A stretch of DNA of 64,000 nt, taken from Ignavibacteria bacterium (GTDB lineage Bacteria; Bacteroidota; Ignavibacteria; SZUA-365). A program made the translations under genes and the position numbers. Each line of letters begins with the position of its first letter. Positions within the stretch are counted from its first letter, which is position 1. Location of the stretch: contig JADKJW010000005.1 in assembly GCA_016720835.1 (NCBI GenBank), positions 124,001 to 188,000 on the forward strand, in the 5' to 3' direction. Below the pieces are notes generated by a model, which saw nothing but the letters and a program-made list of their open reading frames with translations, searched no databases and was not told the origin of the DNA. This document shows positions 8,215 through 17,851 of this stretch, piece after piece.

Positions 8215-10947
8215 ATGAAACGACGGACATCTTTTGTCGCCCTGTTCCTGATGCTTGCGGCGAACGCGGGAGCGCAGCAGCTCCCGAAAATCGCATTCGA
8301 GAAATACACGCTCGCGAACGGCCTGCAGGTGATCCTGCATGTCGAGAAAAAGATCCCGGCCGTGAACGTCAATCTCTGGTATCACGTCGGTTCGAAGAAC
8401 GAGGCCCCCGGCAAGACCGGCTTCGCGCACCTGTTCGAGCACATGATGTTTCAGGGGTCGAAGCACGTCGAAGGCCGCTACCTCGCCCTCGCGGAACGCG
8501 CCGGCGCGAACCTCCGCACGGGCGGAGTCAACGGCACCACCAGCGAAGACCGCACCAACTACTTCGAGACCGTGCCCACCGCATCCCTCGAGTACGCGCT
8601 GTGGCTCGAATCGGACCGCATGGGCTTCCTGCTCGACGGCATGACGAAGGAGAAACTCGCCAACCAGCAGGACGTCGTGAAAAACGAGAAGCGCCAGGGC
8701 GACAATTCGCCGTATTCCGTCGTGCAGTACCTGGTCGCCGACAACCTGTATCCCGCGGGACATCCCTACGCGCATACGGTGATCGGTTCCATCGACGATC
8801 TCACCGCCGCCACGCTCGACGATGTGGGCGCATTTTTCAAGAAGTGGTACGCGCCCAACAACTGCACGCTCACGCTCAGCGGCGACTTCGATCCCGCGAC
8901 GGCGAAGCAGCTCGTGCAGAAGTACTTCGGCCCGCTGCCCGCCGGCGAGCCGCTCTCGCGTCCGTCGCTGAACATCCCCGTGCTCGCCGCCAACAAGATC
9001 GTGCGCGCGAAGGATCGCGTGCCGCAGAGCCGCCTGTATCTGATCTACCCCGTGCCGAACGCGTACGCGCCGGAAGAAGCGCCGCTCGATGTCGCGGCCG
9101 CGGTGCTCGGACAGGGCAAGACCTCGTGGCTGTACAAGAAGCTGGTCCGCGAACTCGAGCTGGCCTCGGATGTCAGCGCGCGCAATTCCTCGAGCGAGAT
9201 TTCGGGAGAATTTACCTTCACCATTACCGCGCGTCCCGGCAAGAACCTCGCCGACATCAAGACCGTGGTCGACGAGCAGATCGCGCTGTTCGCGAAGACG
9301 GGCCCGTCGAAGGACGACCTCCAGCGCGAGAAGAGCAAGACGGAAGTGCAGTTCATCAACAGCCTCGAGCGCATCGGCGGCTTCGGAGGCGTGGCCGACC
9401 GGCTCGGCATGTACAACACCTTCCTCGGCACACCTGACTACTTCCAGAAGGACTTCGATCGCTACGCGGCCGTGACCGCCGAGCAGGTGACGAGGGAATT
9501 CACGAAGTGGATCGCGACGCGGAACCGCCTCGAAATCAACATCGAGCCGGAGACATCGTCTCGTCCCGACGCGAAGGAATTCGAGCGCGTCGCGCCGTCC
9601 ATGAACGCCCCCATCGTTTTCAACGCTCCCAAGGTCGTCACGAAAACACTCGCGAGCGGTCTGCAAGTCATCGTCACCGAGCGCCACGATCTGCCGCTGG
9701 TCAGCGCCACCCTGATGATCAACAGCGGGAACCTGCTCGAGACGAGCGGCAACGCGGGCGAAAGCTCGATGACGGCCGCGATGCTGGACGAAGGCACCGC
9801 GAAGCGCTCGGCGCTGCAGATCAAGGATGATCTCGACAAGGTCGGATCGTCGCTCTCCACGGGCGGCAGCAAGAGCGGGTCGAGCGCGTCCATCTCGAGT
9901 TTGAAGAAGCACCTCGACCCGACCTTCGAAATCCTGTCCGACGTCGTCCTGCATCCGTCCTTCCCGGCGGACGAATTCGACCGGCAGAAGAAGCAGGCCG
10001 TCGACGGCATCGCGCGGCAGAAGAGCAGCCCCGCATTCGTCGCGTCGCAGGTGTTCAACAAGATGCTCTTCGGCGCGTCGCATCCGCTGGGTATTCCCGG
10101 AGGCGGCACCGAGGCGTCGGTGAAGGGCCTCACGCTCGACGGCATCCGGAAGAACTACGAAACGTACTGGCGTCCGAACAACGCGGCGCTCGTCTTCGCG
10201 GGCGACATCACGCTCGACGAAGCGATCACACTCGCCGAGAAGTATCTCGGCTCCTGGAAGAAGGGCGAAACTCCCGTGCAGACCCTGCCGGCCTACGCGA
10301 CGCCCTCCGAGCCGGTGATCTATCTCGTCGACCGCCAGAACGCGCCGCAGTCCGAAATCCGCATCGGCTCGACGGGTCCCGACCGCTCGACGAAGGACTA
10401 TTACAAACTGGTCGTGATGAACACCCTCCTTGGCGGCGGCTTTTCGTCGCGCCTGAACATGAACCTCCGCGAGGAGAAGGGCTACACCTACGGCGCCAAC
10501 AGCATGATGGCCATGGCGAAGAACTACGGCTACTGGGTCGCCTCCGCGGGCGTGCAGACGAAGGTGACCACGGAGTCGCTCGTCGAGTTCAAGAAGGAAA
10601 TCACGGGCATCTCCGGATCGCGCCCGGTGACCGAGGACGAAGTGGACGGCGTCCGCAAGAATCTCACGCGCGGCTACGTGCAGAACTTCGAGAGCATCGG
10701 CATGCTCATCGGTCAGATCACGCCGCTCGTGACGTACAATCTTCCCTTCGATGAGGTCGGCAAGTACATTCCGGCTGTGGAGCAGCAGACCCCCGCGTCC
10801 GTGATGGACATGGGAAAGCAGTACATCGATTTCAACAAGAGCATCACCGTCGTCGTCGGCGATCTCTCCACCATCGAAGCGCCCATCCGCGCCCTCGGCT
10901 GGGGCAAGGTGGTGGTGGTGGACGAGGAGGGGAAGGTGTTGCGGTAA
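8215..10947 (+). CDS. M16 family zinc protease, fused two-domain form
   Basis: A signal peptide (MKRRTSFVALFLMLAANAGA) opens a 910-residue protein with two M16 halves. The first carries the inverted zinc motif HLFEH (about residues 72-76) and the downstream zinc-ligand glutamate region VVKNEKRQGDN. The second half starts near KTLASGLQVIVTERHDLPLVS and has MTAAMLDEGT in place of HxxEH, so it is the inactive partner half, with the R/Y-type motif GGGFSSRLNMNLREEKGYTYG. This matches pitrilysin/PqqL-like periplasmic peptidases with one active and one inactive half in one chain. Start: ATG at 8215 with GGAG 8 nt upstream, directly on the signal peptide. Confidence 0.92.
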   Translation: MKRRTSFVALFLMLAANAGAQQLPKIAFEKYTLANGLQVILHVEKKIPAVNVNLWYHVGSKNEAPGKTGFAHLFEHMMFQGSKHVEGRYLALAERAGANLRTGGVNGTTSEDRTNYFETVPTASLEYALWLESDRMGFLLDGMTKEKLANQQDVVKNEKRQGDNSPYSVVQYLVADNLYPAGHPYAHTVIGSIDDLTAATLDDVGAFFKKWYAPNNCTLTLSGDFDPATAKQLVQKYFGPLPAGEPLSRPSLNIPVLAANKIVRAKDRVPQSRLYLIYPVPNAYAPEEAPLDVAAAVLGQGKTSWLYKKLVRELELASDVSARNSSSEISGEFTFTITARPGKNLADIKTVVDEQIALFAKTGPSKDDLQREKSKTEVQFINSLERIGGFGGVADRLGMYNTFLGTPDYFQKDFDRYAAVTAEQVTREFTKWIATRNRLEINIEPETSSRPDAKEFERVAPSMNAPIVFNAPKVVTKTLASGLQVIVTERHDLPLVSATLMINSGNLLETSGNAGESSMTAAMLDEGTAKRSALQIKDDLDKVGSSLSTGGSKSGSSASISSLKKHLDPTFEILSDVVLHPSFPADEFDRQKKQAVDGIARQKSSPAFVASQVFNKMLFGASHPLGIPGGGTEASVKGLTLDGIRKNYETYWRPNNAALVFAGDITLDEAITLAEKYLGSWKKGETPVQTLPAYATPSEPVIYLVDRQNAPQSEIRIGSTGPDRSTKDYYKLVVMNTLLGGGFSSRLNMNLREEKGYTYGANSMMAMAKNYGYWVASAGVQTKVTTESLVEFKKEITGISGSRPVTEDEVDGVRKNLTRGYVQNFESIGMLIGQITPLVTYNLPFDEVGKYIPAVEQQTPASVMDMGKQYIDFNKSITVVVGDLSTIEAPIRALGWGKVVVVDEEGKVLR

Positions 10948-10975
10948 CGCCGGCGTGAGCACGGAATCCAAGGGT

Positions 10976-11490
10976 CCGGTCATCCTGAGCGCAGAAGCCT
11001 GCCCTGAGCGAAGCCGAAGGGAAGGATCTGGACGTTCAGATTCGTCGCTGCGCTCGGCGTTTCGTGCGCATTTAAAATCCCGCGAATGTCAACCTAACGC
11101 TCGTTAGGCAGCAGCAATCCGGGACGGTTCGCGCCAGCCTGCGTGCAACTGCCCTGCATGCTGCCCGCATTCCGGAACATGATCGGATCATATAATCCCT
11201 CACACTCTGGAAGACAGTCTTTACATTCCTACACCCGTGCACTCTCGACGACGGATCCCTGTGGAAATCCTTCGCGCCACCCCTCACCCCGGCCCTCTCC
11301 CCTGGGAGAGGGGGAGGCACGCATTCATCCGCCCGTCAGAACAAATCGCCTCTCCCCGGGCTGCGCAGGCGCGAGGCGGGCAGGAGGGGAGAGGGGAACT
11401 GAATGCGGCTCGCGCGCTGAACGTAAAGATCCTTCCCTTCGGCTTCGCTCAGGGCAGGCTCCTTCGCTCAGGGCAGGCTCCTTCGATCAG
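10976..11490. repeat. Dispersed palindromic intergenic repeat cluster (no gene)
   Basis: The ~620 bases between the M16 gene and the ABC permease hold no credible gene. At 10976-11039 lies TCATCCTGAGCG...AAGGATCTGGACGTTCAG. At 11417-11490 its inverted partner CTGAACGTAAAGATCC...TTCGCTCAGGGCAGG occurs, partly duplicated in tandem. Between them is a perfect hairpin CCCTCTCCC/GGGAGAGGG (11293-11312) and a second CCTCTCCCC...GGGGAGAGG pair near 11346-11396. The outer sequences recur at 18606-18752 on the other side of the efflux operon. Confidence 0.7.
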
Positions 11491-11565
11491 CTTGGCCGGA
11501 ACCGATTGGGCCGTTGTTACTCCACCACTCCAGCACTCCACCGCCCCATTCCCCCACCTCCCACC

Positions 11566-12690
11566 TTACCGCAACGTGCTCCGAAACCGCAGCACCGCGG
11601 CGGTGAACACCGTGAGGCTGATAACGGCCATGGAGAGCGTCTCCGGAATGAGATCGGAAAGCCCGGTGCCCTTGAGATAGATTTCACGCAGCACGATGAG
11701 GAAGTACCGCACGGGATTGGCGTAGGTGATGGCCTGAATGGACGGCGGCATGTTCGCGATGGGGATGAAGAAGCCCGAGAGCAGCATGGCGAAGATCATG
11801 AAGAACCACCCGATGAACAGCGCCTGCTGCTGCGTCTCGGCGATCGTGGAGATCAGGATGCCGAGCCCGAGCGTCGTGAAAATGAACAGCATCGCCTCCG
11901 CGAAGAGCAGCGGGATGCTGCCGGTGATGCCGATGCCGAAGATCAGGTACACGAAGCCCATGACAAGGATCATCTCGACGAAGCCGAGCGCGGCGAAGGG
12001 AATGATCTTGCCGACAATGAGCTGATAGGAACGGATCGGCGTGACCATGAGCTGCTCCAGCGTGCCGATTTCCTTCTCGCGCACGATGCCCATGCTGGTC
12101 AGGAAGATCGTGACGATCACGAGCAGGATGGCCATGATGCCGGGAATGATGTACACCTTGCTCTCGAGCTCGGGGTTGTACCAGTAGCGCGGCTCGAGTT
12201 CCGCCCGGTGCGTCCCCGCCATCGGGGCGGCGAGCGCCGGATCGCGCAGCACCGCGTCGGCCTGGTACCGCTGCACGATTTCCGACACGTACCCGAGCGC
12301 GATCCCCGAGGAGTTTCCGTCGAGCGCGTCCACGAGCAACTGCACCGCGGGTCTGTCCCTGTTCACCGCGTCGCGCTGGAAATGGCGCGGGATGACGAGC
12401 GCGAGGCTGGCATCCCCGCGGTCCAGGATCCGGGTCAGCGCCGTATAATCGTCCTCCACTGCCACCACGCGGAAGTACCGCGAATGCGTGAAGCGGCCGA
12501 TCAGGTCGCGGCTCATCGGCGTGCGGTCGGCATCGTGCATGACGACCTTGACGTTGACGACATTCGTCGTCACCGCGTTGCCGAGCACGAAAATCTGGAT
12601 GATCGGCACGATGAAGAGGAAGCCGACCATGAAGCGGTCGCGGAAGATCTGCCGGAATTCCTTCTGGACGAGATAGAGGATCTGCTGCAT
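11566..12690 (-). CDS. ABC-2 type permease, YbhR-like
   Basis: A 374-residue inner-membrane permease of the ABC-2/drug-export family. It has an N-terminal helix (FMVGFLFIVPIIQIFVLG) after the amphipathic LVQKEFRQIFRDR, a ~150-residue extracytoplasmic loop, and five C-terminal helices beginning YIIPGIMAILLVIVTIFLTSM and the conserved VREKEIGTLEQLMVTPI, with NPVRYFLIVLREIYLKGTGL near the end. This VREKE-GT-EQL-V-P signature is typical of YhhJ/YbhR/YbhS permeases. The ATG at 12690 lies 14 nt after the stop of the sister permease, so the pair is co-transcribed and probably forms a heterodimer. The longer frame to 12789 is an over-extension into the upstream gene. Confidence 0.92.
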   Translation of the reverse strand: MQQILYLVQKEFRQIFRDRFMVGFLFIVPIIQIFVLGNAVTTNVVNVKVVMHDADRTPMSRDLIGRFTHSRYFRVVAVEDDYTALTRILDRGDASLALVIPRHFQRDAVNRDRPAVQLLVDALDGNSSGIALGYVSEIVQRYQADAVLRDPALAAPMAGTHRAELEPRYWYNPELESKVYIIPGIMAILLVIVTIFLTSMGIVREKEIGTLEQLMVTPIRSYQLIVGKIIPFAALGFVEMILVMGFVYLIFGIGITGSIPLLFAEAMLFIFTTLGLGILISTIAETQQQALFIGWFFMIFAMLLSGFFIPIANMPPSIQAITYANPVRYFLIVLREIYLKGTGLSDLIPETLSMAVISLTVFTAAVLRFRSTLR

Positions 12691-12704
12691 GGGTCCGGCG
12701 CTCC

Positions 12705-13808
12705 TCAGTCCAGCCGCATGCGGAAACGCCGTATCGACACGGCGAGGATGAACACCCCGATGCCCGCGAGAATGGCGGCCTGCGGCCACAGCTCCGCGAG
12801 GCCGGTGCCCTTGAGCATGATGCCGCGGATGATCACGAGGAAGTATGTCGCGGGCAGCGCCTGCGAGACGGCCTGCAGCGGCAACGGCATGCTCGCGATC
12901 GGGAAGAGGAACCCGCTCAGCATGAAGGTGGGAAGGATGGTCGCCATCACCGTGCGGAACATCGCGTCCATCTGCGTCTTCGACACGGTGGAGATCAGCA
13001 GGCCGAAACTGAGCGAGACGAAAATGTACAGCGTGGACATCAGCGAGAGCAGCGGCAGACTGCCGCGCATCGGCACGTCGAAGATGAGCTGCGCGAAGAC
13101 GAGGATGAGCGCGCCGATCGCGAAGCCGATGGTGACGTAGGGGAGCACCTTGCCGATGATGATCTCCACGGGATGGATGGGCGAGACGAGGATCTGCTCC
13201 ATGGTCCCGCTCTCCTTCTCCCGGGTGATCGTGATCGACGTCAGCAGCGCGCTGATGAGGATGAGGAGCAATGCGATGAGCCCCGGTACGAAGAAATACG
13301 CGCTCTTCATGTCGGGGTTGTAGAGAATGCGTGGCTCGAGCGTGATCAGCGCCGGAGGCGCCGCGCCGCGGCGTTGATTGAAGAGCCGCAACACCTGCGT
13401 GCTGTACGTGCCGATGAAGGTCCCGACGTTCGAATCCGACGCGTCTACCAGCACCTGCACCCGCGTCACCGCGGCGGTGGAGAGCGACGGCGCGAAGTCC
13501 GCCGGAATCACGAGCACCATGCCGGCGCTCCTCCGGCTGAACACGCGCTGCACGTCCTCCCGCGTGATGCGCTCGGGAACGAGCAGGAAGAACCCGTTGT
13601 CGCTGAACGCCCGCACGAGCGCGCGGCTCTCCGGGGTGTTCGAATCGTCGATCACCGCGAAGGGGATGTTCCGCATGTCGAGCGTGATGCCGTAGCCGTA
13701 GAGAACGATCATGAGAATCGGCATGAGCAGGATGATCATGAGCGAGCGGAAATCGCGCAGGATGTGAATGAATTCCTTCCGGATGATGGCGAGGAGACGT
13801 CGGCGCAT
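12705..13808 (-). CDS. ABC-2 type permease, YbhS-like
   Basis: A 367-residue permease paralogous to its downstream neighbour. It shows an N-terminal RKEFIHILRDFRSLMIILLMP helix, an extracytoplasmic domain (FAVIDDSNTPESRALVRAF, ITREDVQRVFSRRSAGMVLVIP), then the ITREKESGTMEQILVSPIHP signature and four further helices, ending AVSIRRFRMRLD. In E. coli the YbhF-YbhS-YbhR complex exports drugs and cations and is controlled by the TetR-type regulator CecR. The same gene set is found here. It lies 12 nt after the ATP-binding gene. Substrate cannot be read from sequence. Confidence 0.92.
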   Translation of the reverse strand: MRRRLLAIIRKEFIHILRDFRSLMIILLMPILMIVLYGYGITLDMRNIPFAVIDDSNTPESRALVRAFSDNGFFLLVPERITREDVQRVFSRRSAGMVLVIPADFAPSLSTAAVTRVQVLVDASDSNVGTFIGTYSTQVLRLFNQRRGAAPPALITLEPRILYNPDMKSAYFFVPGLIALLLILISALLTSITITREKESGTMEQILVSPIHPVEIIIGKVLPYVTIGFAIGALILVFAQLIFDVPMRGSLPLLSLMSTLYIFVSLSFGLLISTVSKTQMDAMFRTVMATILPTFMLSGFLFPIASMPLPLQAVSQALPATYFLVIIRGIMLKGTGLAELWPQAAILAGIGVFILAVSIRRFRMRLD

Positions 13809-13820
13809 CGCGGGATTCCT

Positions 13821-14561
13821 TCAGCGGTCCGTGGTGCCGGTGATGAGATGCACGAACACGTCCTGCACCGTGCCGAGGCCGTATTCCTGCTTCAGCGCGG
13901 TGGGGGAGCCGAGCGCGACGATGGCGCCCTGGTGCATGATCGAGATGCGGTTGCAGTACTCGGCCTCGTCCATGTAATGCGTGGTGACGAACACCGTCGT
14001 GCCCTTCTCCGCGAGTTCGTAGATGATGCGCCAGAAGCGCCGCCGCGAGATCGGATCCACGCCGCCCGTCGGTTCGTCAAGGAAGATGATCGAGGGTTCG
14101 TGCAGCAGGGCGGTGCCGAGGGCGAGGCGCTGCTTCCATCCGAGCGGCAGGGACTTCGTCAACAGGTGCCGCTGATCGGACAGGCCGAGGTCGGCGAGCA
14201 GGCTCTTGGACTTCGCGGCGATGGCCGCGCGCGAAAGCCCGTACACGCCGCCGTAGAACTCGATGTTCTCGCCGACGGAAATGTCGTCGTACAGCGAGAA
14301 GCGCTGGCTCATGTATCCGATCGCGCCCTTCACCTGGTGGACCTGCCTGCCGATGTCGTAGCCGGCCACGGTTGCGCTGCCCGAGGTCGGAGGCAGCAGA
14401 CCGCACAGCATGCGTATCGCGGTGGTCTTCCCGGCGCCGTTGGCTCCGAGAAAGCCGAAGATCTCCCCGTGACGCACGTCGAAGCTGATGCCGTCCACCG
14501 CCGTGAAGGCGCCGAAGTTCCTGCGCAGCTCGCGCGCGCTCACGGCAAATTCAGGAGTCAT
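13821..14561 (-). CDS. ABC transporter ATP-binding protein, second nucleotide-binding domain (YbhF C-half equivalent)
   Basis: A 246-residue ATPase with Walker A GANGAGKTT, Q-loop YMSQRFSLYDDISV, Walker B IIFLDEPTGGVDP and H-loop VTTHYMDEAEYC. The signature motif is unusual: LPLGWKQRL replaces the normal LSGG(M/Q)KQ, so the site completed by this signature may be weak. It overlaps the preceding ATPase gene by 11 nt, so the two are translationally coupled. E. coli YbhF carries both domains in one chain; here they are separate genes. The ATPase probably pairs with its neighbour to power the two ABC-2 permeases. Confidence 0.92.
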   Translation of the reverse strand: MTPEFAVSARELRRNFGAFTAVDGISFDVRHGEIFGFLGANGAGKTTAIRMLCGLLPPTSGSATVAGYDIGRQVHQVKGAIGYMSQRFSLYDDISVGENIEFYGGVYGLSRAAIAAKSKSLLADLGLSDQRHLLTKSLPLGWKQRLALGTALLHEPSIIFLDEPTGGVDPISRRRFWRIIYELAEKGTTVFVTTHYMDEAEYCNRISIMHQGAIVALGSPTALKQEYGLGTVQDVFVHLITGTTDR

Positions 14562-15480
14562 GCCGCGGGGTCTCCACGAGTTCGATGAAGACGTCCTCCA
14601 GTGCGGGCGCGATCCGGGTAAGGGTCACCTCGCGGCCGAGCGCGGCTGCCAGGGCGCCTGCGAGCGCGCTCGCGACAACGTCGGGCGCGGCGGTCACATG
14701 GATGCTGTCGCCGAAGGCCTGCACCGAATGCACGCCCGGCACCGCGAGCATTTCCGGCGCCCGCAGGACGAGGTCGCGATCGTAGAGGGCGAACACGGCG
14801 AGCGGGAACGCCGCGATCAGCGACGCGGGAGTCCCCGACGCGAGGATGCGGCCCGCGTGCATCACGGACACCTGATCGCACTGCAGCGCTTCATCCATGT
14901 ACGGGGTCGAGACGAGGATGGTGACGCCCTGTGCCTTCAGCTCCCGGAGGATTTCCCAGAACTCGGTGCGCGACACGGGATCGACGCCGGTGGTGGGTTC
15001 GTCGAGGATGAGTATCTCGGGATCATGGATGAGCGTGCAGGAGAGCGCGAGCTTCTGTTTCATCCCGCCCGAGAGGCGGCCTGCCAGGCGATTCGAAAAT
15101 GCGTCGAGCCTGCTGAACCGGTACAGACGCTCCTTGCGCGCGGGCACCTCGTGCTTGGGCACACCGAAGAGATCGGCGAAAAAGGAGAGATTCTGATCGA
15201 CCGACAAATCGGGGTACAGCGAGAAGCGCTGCGGCATGTAGCCGGTGATGCCGCGCACAACCGAGACCTCTTTCGTCACGTCATGCCCTGCCATCGTGAG
15301 CGTGCCGGCATCGGGACGCAGCAGGGTGACGAGCGTGCGCATCGTGGTCGTCTTGCCCGCGCCGTCCGGACCGATCAATCCGTACAGCGTCCCGCGTTCC
15401 ACCGCGAGAGTGATGCCGTCCACCGCCTTGATGGCGCCGTACGATTTCGAGTACCCTTCTATGGTGATGGCGTTGTCCAT
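14551..15480 (-). CDS. ABC transporter ATP-binding protein, first nucleotide-binding domain (YbhF N-half equivalent)
   Basis: A 309-residue ATPase with Walker A GPDGAGKTT, Q-loop YMPQRFSLYPDLSVDQN, canonical signature LSGGMKQKL, Walker B ILILDEPTTGVDP and H-loop-type VSTPYMDEALQC, in which the usual His is Pro. The C-terminal ~80 residues (LVLRAPEMLAVPGVHSVQ..., ALEDVFIELVE) are the extension seen in drug-exporting ATPases. It starts 9 nt after the HlyD gene. The canonical signature here and the degenerate one in the partner suggest an asymmetric heterodimer with one strong and one weak ATP site (inference from family knowledge). Confidence 0.93.
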   Translation of the reverse strand: MDNAITIEGYSKSYGAIKAVDGITLAVERGTLYGLIGPDGAGKTTTMRTLVTLLRPDAGTLTMAGHDVTKEVSVVRGITGYMPQRFSLYPDLSVDQNLSFFADLFGVPKHEVPARKERLYRFSRLDAFSNRLAGRLSGGMKQKLALSCTLIHDPEILILDEPTTGVDPVSRTEFWEILRELKAQGVTILVSTPYMDEALQCDQVSVMHAGRILASGTPASLIAAFPLAVFALYDRDLVLRAPEMLAVPGVHSVQAFGDSIHVTAAPDVVASALAGALAAALGREVTLTRIAPALEDVFIELVETPRHDS

Positions 15481-15489
15481 GCGCGTGAA

Positions 15490-16461
15490 TCAGCCCGCGT
15501 TCGTCCGGGCGGCAACGATGGTGACGGGCATGCCGATCTTGAAGATGCCGTCGGGATTTTTCACGATGACCCGCGCCGGGTACACGAGCGTCGTGCGCGT
15601 TTCCTCCGTCAGGATGGTCTTCGGCGTGAATTCGGCCTTGTCGGAAATCCACGTCACGGTGCCGGGAAAGGTCCTGCCGGGCATGCCGTCCACGCGCAGC
15701 TCGACGGCCTGTCCGAGCGTGAGGAAGGCCAGCTCTGTTTCTCCGATGTAGATTTTCGTCCACAGTTCCGAGAGATCGGCGATGTCGAAGACGGGCGTTC
15801 CCGCGCCCACGAGCTCGCCGCGGTCCGCGTAGCGCACAATGACGGTGCCCGCGAGCGGAGACAGGATCGTGGCGTCGTGCACCTGCTTGCGAATGCCCTG
15901 CGCGCCCGCGTCCACCTGCTTCTTGCGGCTCTCGATGGCGCTGAGGGAGATGCGCGCTGCGCGAATCTGCTCGTCCGCCGCGTCGAGCTGCGCCTTGACG
16001 TCGTCCACGGCCTGCTGCGTCGCGGCGTGCGAGGCGAGGAGGGAGGCGAGCCGCGCGTGGCGTACCCGGAGATTGTCGCGCGCGATGACGGACGCGTTGA
16101 GCTGGGCTCTCGCGGCGTCCTCCTGGCGGGAGAGCTCTTCGAGCGAACCCCGGTTCTGATCGAGTTGATACCCGAGCCTGTCGGTTTCGATCACCGCCAG
16201 CGTGTCGCCCGCGCGCACCTGCCTGCCCTCGTCGCTGCCGAGGAGGGTGACGGTGCCGGGCGTCTGCGCGCTCACGCGCACGGTGTTGACGTCCATGGTG
16301 CCGGTGAACGTGAGCGTGTCGCCGCGTTTCTCCCCGCAGCCCGGCGCGAGCAGGAGCAGGAGAGGAAGGAGCAGGAGGCGCGCCATCGAGGCAGGGCAGG
16401 AAGCGGCGTCTGACAGGGATGGAACTGCGCCGCGTCGGAGTGGGAAGAGGGGTGATGTCAT
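15490..16461 (-). CDS. HlyD-family periplasmic adaptor lipoprotein of tripartite efflux pump
   Basis: A lipoprotein signal (MARLLLLPLLLLLAPGC, lipobox LAPGC) leads into an HlyD/YbhG-type adaptor: a half-motif VSAQTPGTVTLLGSDEGRQV, a coiled-coil hairpin (SLEELSRQEDAARAQLNASV, AADEQIRAARISLSAIESRK), the second half-motif ILSPLAGTVIVRYADRGELV, and a beta-barrel part (ELWTKIYIGETELAFLTLGQ). Start is uncertain: the ATG at 16461 gives 323 residues, while the ATG at 16386 opens directly on the signal peptide (298 residues). Neither has a clear ribosome site. It sits between TolC and the ATPases, and should bridge the inner-membrane transporter to the TolC channel. Confidence 0.88.
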   Translation of the reverse strand: MTSPLFPLRRGAVPSLSDAASCPASMARLLLLPLLLLLAPGCGEKRGDTLTFTGTMDVNTVRVSAQTPGTVTLLGSDEGRQVRAGDTLAVIETDRLGYQLDQNRGSLEELSRQEDAARAQLNASVIARDNLRVRHARLASLLASHAATQQAVDDVKAQLDAADEQIRAARISLSAIESRKKQVDAGAQGIRKQVHDATILSPLAGTVIVRYADRGELVGAGTPVFDIADLSELWTKIYIGETELAFLTLGQAVELRVDGMPGRTFPGTVTWISDKAEFTPKTILTEETRTTLVYPARVIVKNPDGIFKIGMPVTIVAARTNAG

Positions 16462-16522
16462 GATCGTGCGTTGGTTGCTGAACGGGATGCGTGAATGCGA
16501 TGGCTCGCCGAGGTCATCGGCG

Positions 16523-17851
16523 TCAGTGCTCGATGCCGAGCGTGGTTGCGAGTTCGGTGGCCGTGAGCGCGAGTTCGATGCGCGTCTGCTGCAGACGGAG
16601 CAGCGCCGTGGTGAGCGACGTCTCGGCGTCGATGAGATCGGTGGAGGTCGCGACTCCCTCCTTGTACCGGGCCTGCACGAGCAGCTGCTTCTCACGCTCG
16701 AGCCGCAGCTGCGCTTCGAGGAGACGCAGGGTGGCGCGTTTCTGCGCGATGTCGTTGGCGAGCTGGGAGATCGCGGTGCGGATCCGCGTCTCGAGTTGCG
16801 ACTGGCGCAGGTCCGCGCGCTGCATCTCGATCTGCTGCCGCTCGATGTTCTTCCCGTCGGCGTTCCAGGACCAGAGGTTCCATTCCAGCCGGACGCCCGC
16901 GGTGTAATAATCCATCCACTCGTTGCGGAACTGATCCACGCCCGGGCGGCCGACCTTGTATGAGGCCTGTGCGAACAGGGACGGATACAACGGGGCTTTC
17001 GCGAGTGTGACGGCATGCCCGGCGAGGATGCGCGAGACGGCGAGGCTCTTCAGATCGGCGCGGTTCGCGATGGCGGTGCGAAACAGGTCGGCTTCCGTCG
17101 CGTCGATGAAGTCCGGCGCCACAGGCGCTTCGTCCGCGGGTGTACAGCGCTCGCGCAGCCCTGTCAGTTCCATGAGACCGAGGATGGCGCGATCGCGCTG
17201 AACGTCCGCGGCGCCGCGGTCCACGGCGAGTTGCAGGATGCGCGTGGCGAGCTGCAGCGTGTCGATCGCGAGCGCCTGTCCCTGCTCCACGAGGCTCTTC
17301 CGTGCGGCGAGGTTGTCCGTGAGGAGCAACCGCTGCGCGTCAAGGATGTCGCCGCTGCGCATGGCGAGCTGCGCGAGGTGAAAGAGCCGCGTCACCTGAT
17401 TGCGCAGTTCGACGATGCTCCCCGACAGCGTGATGTCGGCCATGCTGCGCTGTTCGCGCTGCATGGCGATGCCCGCGTCGAGCCGGAAACCGGTGAACAG
17501 CGGGACGGAGGCGGTGAGCGCCGTTTCCCACACGTTGCCGTCGCCGAGGGCGATGGTCTTGGCGGGGATGGGAAGTCCGGGGATCGAGAGCTCGATCTTT
17601 CCCGACTCGCTGATGTGCGCGTAGGACGCGGTGAGGTCGAGCTTCGGGAGACGGCCCGCTTCCGCGCTTTCCACGGAGAGGCGCGCCTGTTCGGTCGCGA
17701 GGCGGTTGAGCTTCACGGTCTCGTAATTCCGTTCGGCGAGCGCTTTCAGCGCGTCCAGCGAGAGATGTTCGCCCTGGGCGATCGCGCGCGGGGATGCCGA
17801 CAGGATTGCGAGGATCGCGAAAAGAAGGAGAACGCGAAAGGAGTGTGTCAT
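16523..17851 (-). CDS. TolC-family outer membrane efflux protein
   Basis: A signal peptide (MTHSFRVLLLFAILAILSASPRAIA) and two OEP repeats. Helices LDALKALAERNYETVKLNRL and SVESAEAGRLPKLDLTASY form the first half; YPSLFAQASYKVGRPG and IRTAISQLANDIAQKRATLR with YKEGVATSTDLIDAETSL the second. Length 442 is typical. Its ATG overlaps the TGA of the TetR gene (ATGA), so the repressor and pump are translationally coupled. It provides the outer-membrane exit duct for the tripartite ABC efflux system encoded downstream. Confidence 0.92.
   Translation of the reverse strand: MTHSFRVLLLFAILAILSASPRAIAQGEHLSLDALKALAERNYETVKLNRLATEQARLSVESAEAGRLPKLDLTASYAHISESGKIELSIPGLPIPAKTIALGDGNVWETALTASVPLFTGFRLDAGIAMQREQRSMADITLSGSIVELRNQVTRLFHLAQLAMRSGDILDAQRLLLTDNLAARKSLVEQGQALAIDTLQLATRILQLAVDRGAADVQRDRAILGLMELTGLRERCTPADEAPVAPDFIDATEADLFRTAIANRADLKSLAVSRILAGHAVTLAKAPLYPSLFAQASYKVGRPGVDQFRNEWMDYYTAGVRLEWNLWSWNADGKNIERQQIEMQRADLRQSQLETRIRTAISQLANDIAQKRATLRLLEAQLRLEREKQLLVQARYKEGVATSTDLIDAETSLTTALLRLQQTRIELALTATELATTLGIEH

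Noticed and set aside
8182..10983. 933-residue open frame antisense to the M16 protease
   Set aside because: Composition is typical of a GC-rich shadow frame (H/R/D/E-rich, no domains), while the + strand encodes an intact, motif-complete protease.
11143..13140. 665-residue + strand frame over the two permease genes
   Set aside because: Low-complexity shadow of the ABC-2 permeases and the upstream repeats; no start context or family motifs.
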